NCBI GenBank assembly: GCA_947184155.2
Contig: CAMXCT020006496.1
Coordinates: 1-64,000, forward strand
Source: Cladocopium goreaui
Taxonomy: Eukaryota > Sar > Dinophyceae > Suessiales > Symbiodiniaceae
DNA length: 64,000 nucleotides
Reading direction: 5' to 3'
A program made the translations under genes and the position numbers. Of the stretch, positions 62,008 to 64,000 are shown in pieces; position 1 is the stretch's first letter, and each line of letters begins with the position of its first letter. The notes below the pieces were generated by a model. The model did no database searches. It was not told where the DNA came from and saw only the letters and a list, made by a program, of their open reading frames with translations.

Positions 62008-62250
62008 CTGAAGGCTGAAGGGTTTTTCAGGCATGCATACCTTCGACAGAGATCCTGATGCTGGTCCTTTTTTTGGTCCCAGAAAAGAAATTCAAGGCCT
62101 ACCAACGCTGGTCTTCTACAGAAGCGGCTATGCAATATCAAAGCAGGAAGGCTATCAGAATCCCGCCACGATTGAAACATGGGTGCCTTGGCAAAATAAC
62201 GAGGAGTTCGATGAGCTGATTGGCATTGCTTTCACAAGAATGATCTTGTT
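62008..62250 (+). CDS. Thioredoxin/PDI-like gene, exon with cis-Pro strand
   Basis: The frame from ~62032 encodes GPRKEIQGLPTLVFYRSGYA and NPATIETWVPW. LPTLVFYRSG is the cis-proline strand of thioredoxins (PTl..f..G). The acceptor (TCAATCTAG at 62007 or TTTTTCAG at 62030) and the phase from the previous exon are unresolved. A hydrophobic run follows (~62225-62300, MILFRLVPIVYGGLVTACG) and may be intron. Confidence 0.55.
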
Positions 62251-63011
62251 CCGTCTTGTTCCAATAGTTTATGGTGGGCTTGTGACGGCTTGTGGTTGTT
62301 TTTTGTTTCCTGAGGTGACCGGAGTTGCTGGCCCTGAAGTTGAAGAGTTTGATACTTGTCTTATCTTGTCTTGGTGAAGATGCTACGAAAATTGATTCTG
62401 TTTTGAAGTCTCTGCTTGACCACACCTGCAGAAGTGTTGAGAATTGGTTGATTCATACCTTCATGTTTTTCGATGCAACCCTGGGATTGAAATGTTTCAG
62501 CCGTTGTTCTGTATCATGATTCAGGCTTGGCAAACAAACTTACAGCATGCAGGGCTTTAGTTTAGTTACGCCTCGCAAGAACTATATAAGGTTTTTCATA
62601 CCACCAACGATTGCTCCTCTTAAATGTGTTTCTTTGCCGCTGTGACTAAAGTGGGCTGGAGCCAAAATCCACCATTATGACAAGTACGTTGTGACAGCAA
62701 AACAAAACTGTGTAAGACCGTTTGAATTTGGGCGAGAAGGGGTCAAGCACGTATGTTTGGCTATTGAAACCAATCAACACACCCTTTCAGATATTTGCTG
62801 GTCTTGTACTGTTGAGTCCAGAGATGCCCAATCAACGGTGCTGTTAGTAGTTTAGAAACACCGGTTTCTTCTGTATTTTGATACCAACGTATGTTCCTGT
62901 ATATATGACTATCTCTGATCGCTTTATGTCACCCTCAAGCACGTTCATGCGGCGGACCGGGTGCGCGTGAGAGTGAGAGTGAGAGAGAGAGAGAGAGTTG
63001 ATTCTTCCCAG
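62251..63011. other. Probable intron(s) of the thioredoxin/PDI-like gene
   Basis: 760 bp without coding character. A GA microsatellite lies at about 62970-62998, just before the acceptor TTCTTCCCAG. Confidence 0.4.
62970..62998 (+). repeat. GA microsatellite
   Basis: GAGAGTGAGAGTGAGAGAGA type run. Confidence 0.9.
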
Positions 63012-63110
63012 GAAACACAAGCGGCTTTTGACAAAGCTCTAAAAGCTCGCGAGTCGCAAGAAGTTGTATTTGCAGCAATTGGTGGTCCAAGACTAAAGGA
63101 CATGCTGTGA
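63012..63110 (+). CDS. Host gene exon (likely same PDI-like gene)
   Basis: After the acceptor ATTCTTCCCAG, frame ETQAAFDKALKARESQEVVF then AAIGGPRLKDML. It fits a redox-inactive thioredoxin-fold (b-type) PDI domain, but this is weak. It must splice out before the TGA at 63108-63110. Confidence 0.45.
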   Translation, partial: ETQAAFDKALKARESQEVVFAAIGGPRLKDML

Positions 63111-63544
63111 CATGCTTCATTGTTCGTCCTTCCTTTTTGCTCGCATACTTCCCGACAAGCTGTTTCTTATTGGTAAACTTACTTTGGGTGTCATAGGAGC
63201 TATTGGATATGGTGGCTTTCAAGGGCCACAAAGAAGGTTGGGGTACCAAGCTACTTGGCAGAATTGGCACAGTTCAGCGCATACTTTGATTTTGTCTTTT
63301 TCCAATGGTTCCCGCACCCTGAGAGGATTCGATATTTCTTCTGGTCAGATGGCGGTAAGGGCAGGTGCACCGGTTGTGCAAGATCTCTTGCAGAACAATT
63401 ATGATTCCCGCAATTTCCTCCAACAAGCAGGCCGTTTGCTGCCGTTTATCGTGGTCTGAATGAAATGGACTGGGGCTGAGCTCATTTTTCTTTCATTCCT
63501 TTTGTGGCAAATCTACTTGCGGAAGTGACAATTGACAAGTTCCC

Positions 63545-63643
63545 GGCGAAAAACATCAGGAACACTTTGACGCCTCGGGTCAAGTTAGCACGGAGACCAT
63601 CGAGGAATTCCTTAAAGAGCAATATGTGTCAGCCACCCAGTGC
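63545..63643 (+). CDS. Host gene exon (C-terminal part of a thioredoxin-like domain)
   Basis: Frame GEKHQEHFDASGQVSTETIE then EFLKEQYVSATQ. Pattern 'y..sG.vs.e.i..Fl' is typical of the last helix of thioredoxin-fold domains. A possible intermediate exon (KKVGVPSYLAELAQF) lies at ~63230-63275. The short repeat CTAAGATAAT occurs nearby (63664-63690). Confidence 0.45.
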
Positions 63644-63779
63644 CACCCAGCTACTGGGAATCTAAGATAATCTAAGATAATCTAAGTACTTTCACTTTTT
63701 GAGCGATTGCTTCTATTTGTTCCATCAAGCACCCAAGTGCAAAACGGTCATGCAGAGATATGCTGACCTAACAGTTCTT

Positions 63780-64000
63780 CATGCAGCATGCTAAGGCCAA
63801 CTTTCTCGCAGGCGGGACCCTTGTGCAGGGAACAGTGAGATTGTGTGTTTTGCTTTTGCGCAGGTGACTGCGGCTGATATGAGCGGAATGTTTGGTTCTG
63901 GTTCCAAGGCCTGTTTGCTGTGTTTTAGGTCATGTTTTTTGATAGACTGAGAGACTGATAAATAAAAGATCTTTGTCAGCTTTGCCCAAATCGTTGCCGA
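63780..64000 (+). CDS. Possible last exons of the host gene at the right edge
   Basis: HAKANFLAGGTLVQGTVR (~63790-63842) and, after TTTTGCGCAG, VTAADMSGMFGSGSKA (~63866-63912) read as protein. Borders and connection are guesses. Confidence 0.3.

Overview
This window looks like nuclear DNA of a dinoflagellate. The clues are a dense, nested load of retroelements (a Ty1/copia element and three tyrosine-recombinase retroelements of the split-direct-repeat type), no prokaryotic operon structure, an intron-rich thioredoxin/PDI-like gene at the right end, and an alanine-rich protein with a signal peptide followed by a phenylalanine-containing transit-like stretch, the bipartite plastid presequence expected in a secondary-plastid alga. 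The genus cannot be told from sequence alone. Many coding regions change frame inside or near homopolymers, so assembly indels, programmed shifts and true decay are hard to separate.

Layout. 1-8.3 kb, minus strand: an SF1 (Upf1-like) helicase ORF of about 1600 residues that also carries a serine-hydrolase-like GHSAG motif. It is followed by several ORF pieces in shifting frames that end in a proline-rich linker and a ubiquitin-specific-protease-like C-terminal region running off the left edge. 8.6-11.1 kb: a satellite complex between this gene and a divergent plus-strand gene, made of two KpnI/AflII/BstBI-like palindrome clusters in direct orientation around a ~55-bp tandem repeat. 11.15-21.2 kb: a plus-strand ORF split exactly between codons by an 8.56-kb YR retroelement (element 1, 12184-20739, architecture A1-YR-gag-MT/RT/RH-B1-A2-B2). 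Without the element the ORF reads through in frame for 504 residues. 21.2-27.3 kb: non-coding DNA with a repeated hairpin, a ~1.75-kb element with ~385-bp terminal inverted repeats, a fold-back element, a broken inverted paralogue of the host gene's C-terminal part, and a complete SINE with a 21-bp target duplication.

27.3-37.4 kb: a complete Ty1/copia element (LTRs, PBS, PPT, 5-bp target duplication CCAGG) with a frameshift near the end of pol, a probable RNase H active-site change and an extra ORF region after pol. 37.4-44.8 kb: no gene I can defend; direct repeats, palindromes, an AAC microsatellite and a dispersed repeat family. 44.8-57.6 kb: a decayed YR-type retroelement lacking a visible recombinase (element 2), whose right-hand repeats have been split by a third, shorter-repeat element (element 3, 49692-56848).

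57.6-64 kb: an AT-rich spacer, then two host-type genes, the putative plastid-targeted membrane protein and a multi-exon, secreted thioredoxin/PDI-like protein running to the right edge.

The recurring theme is that all three YR-type elements place a methyltransferase-like domain upstream of reverse transcriptase, and the two that have a recombinase place it first, before gag. The established DIRS/Ngaro/PAT layouts have the recombinase last.
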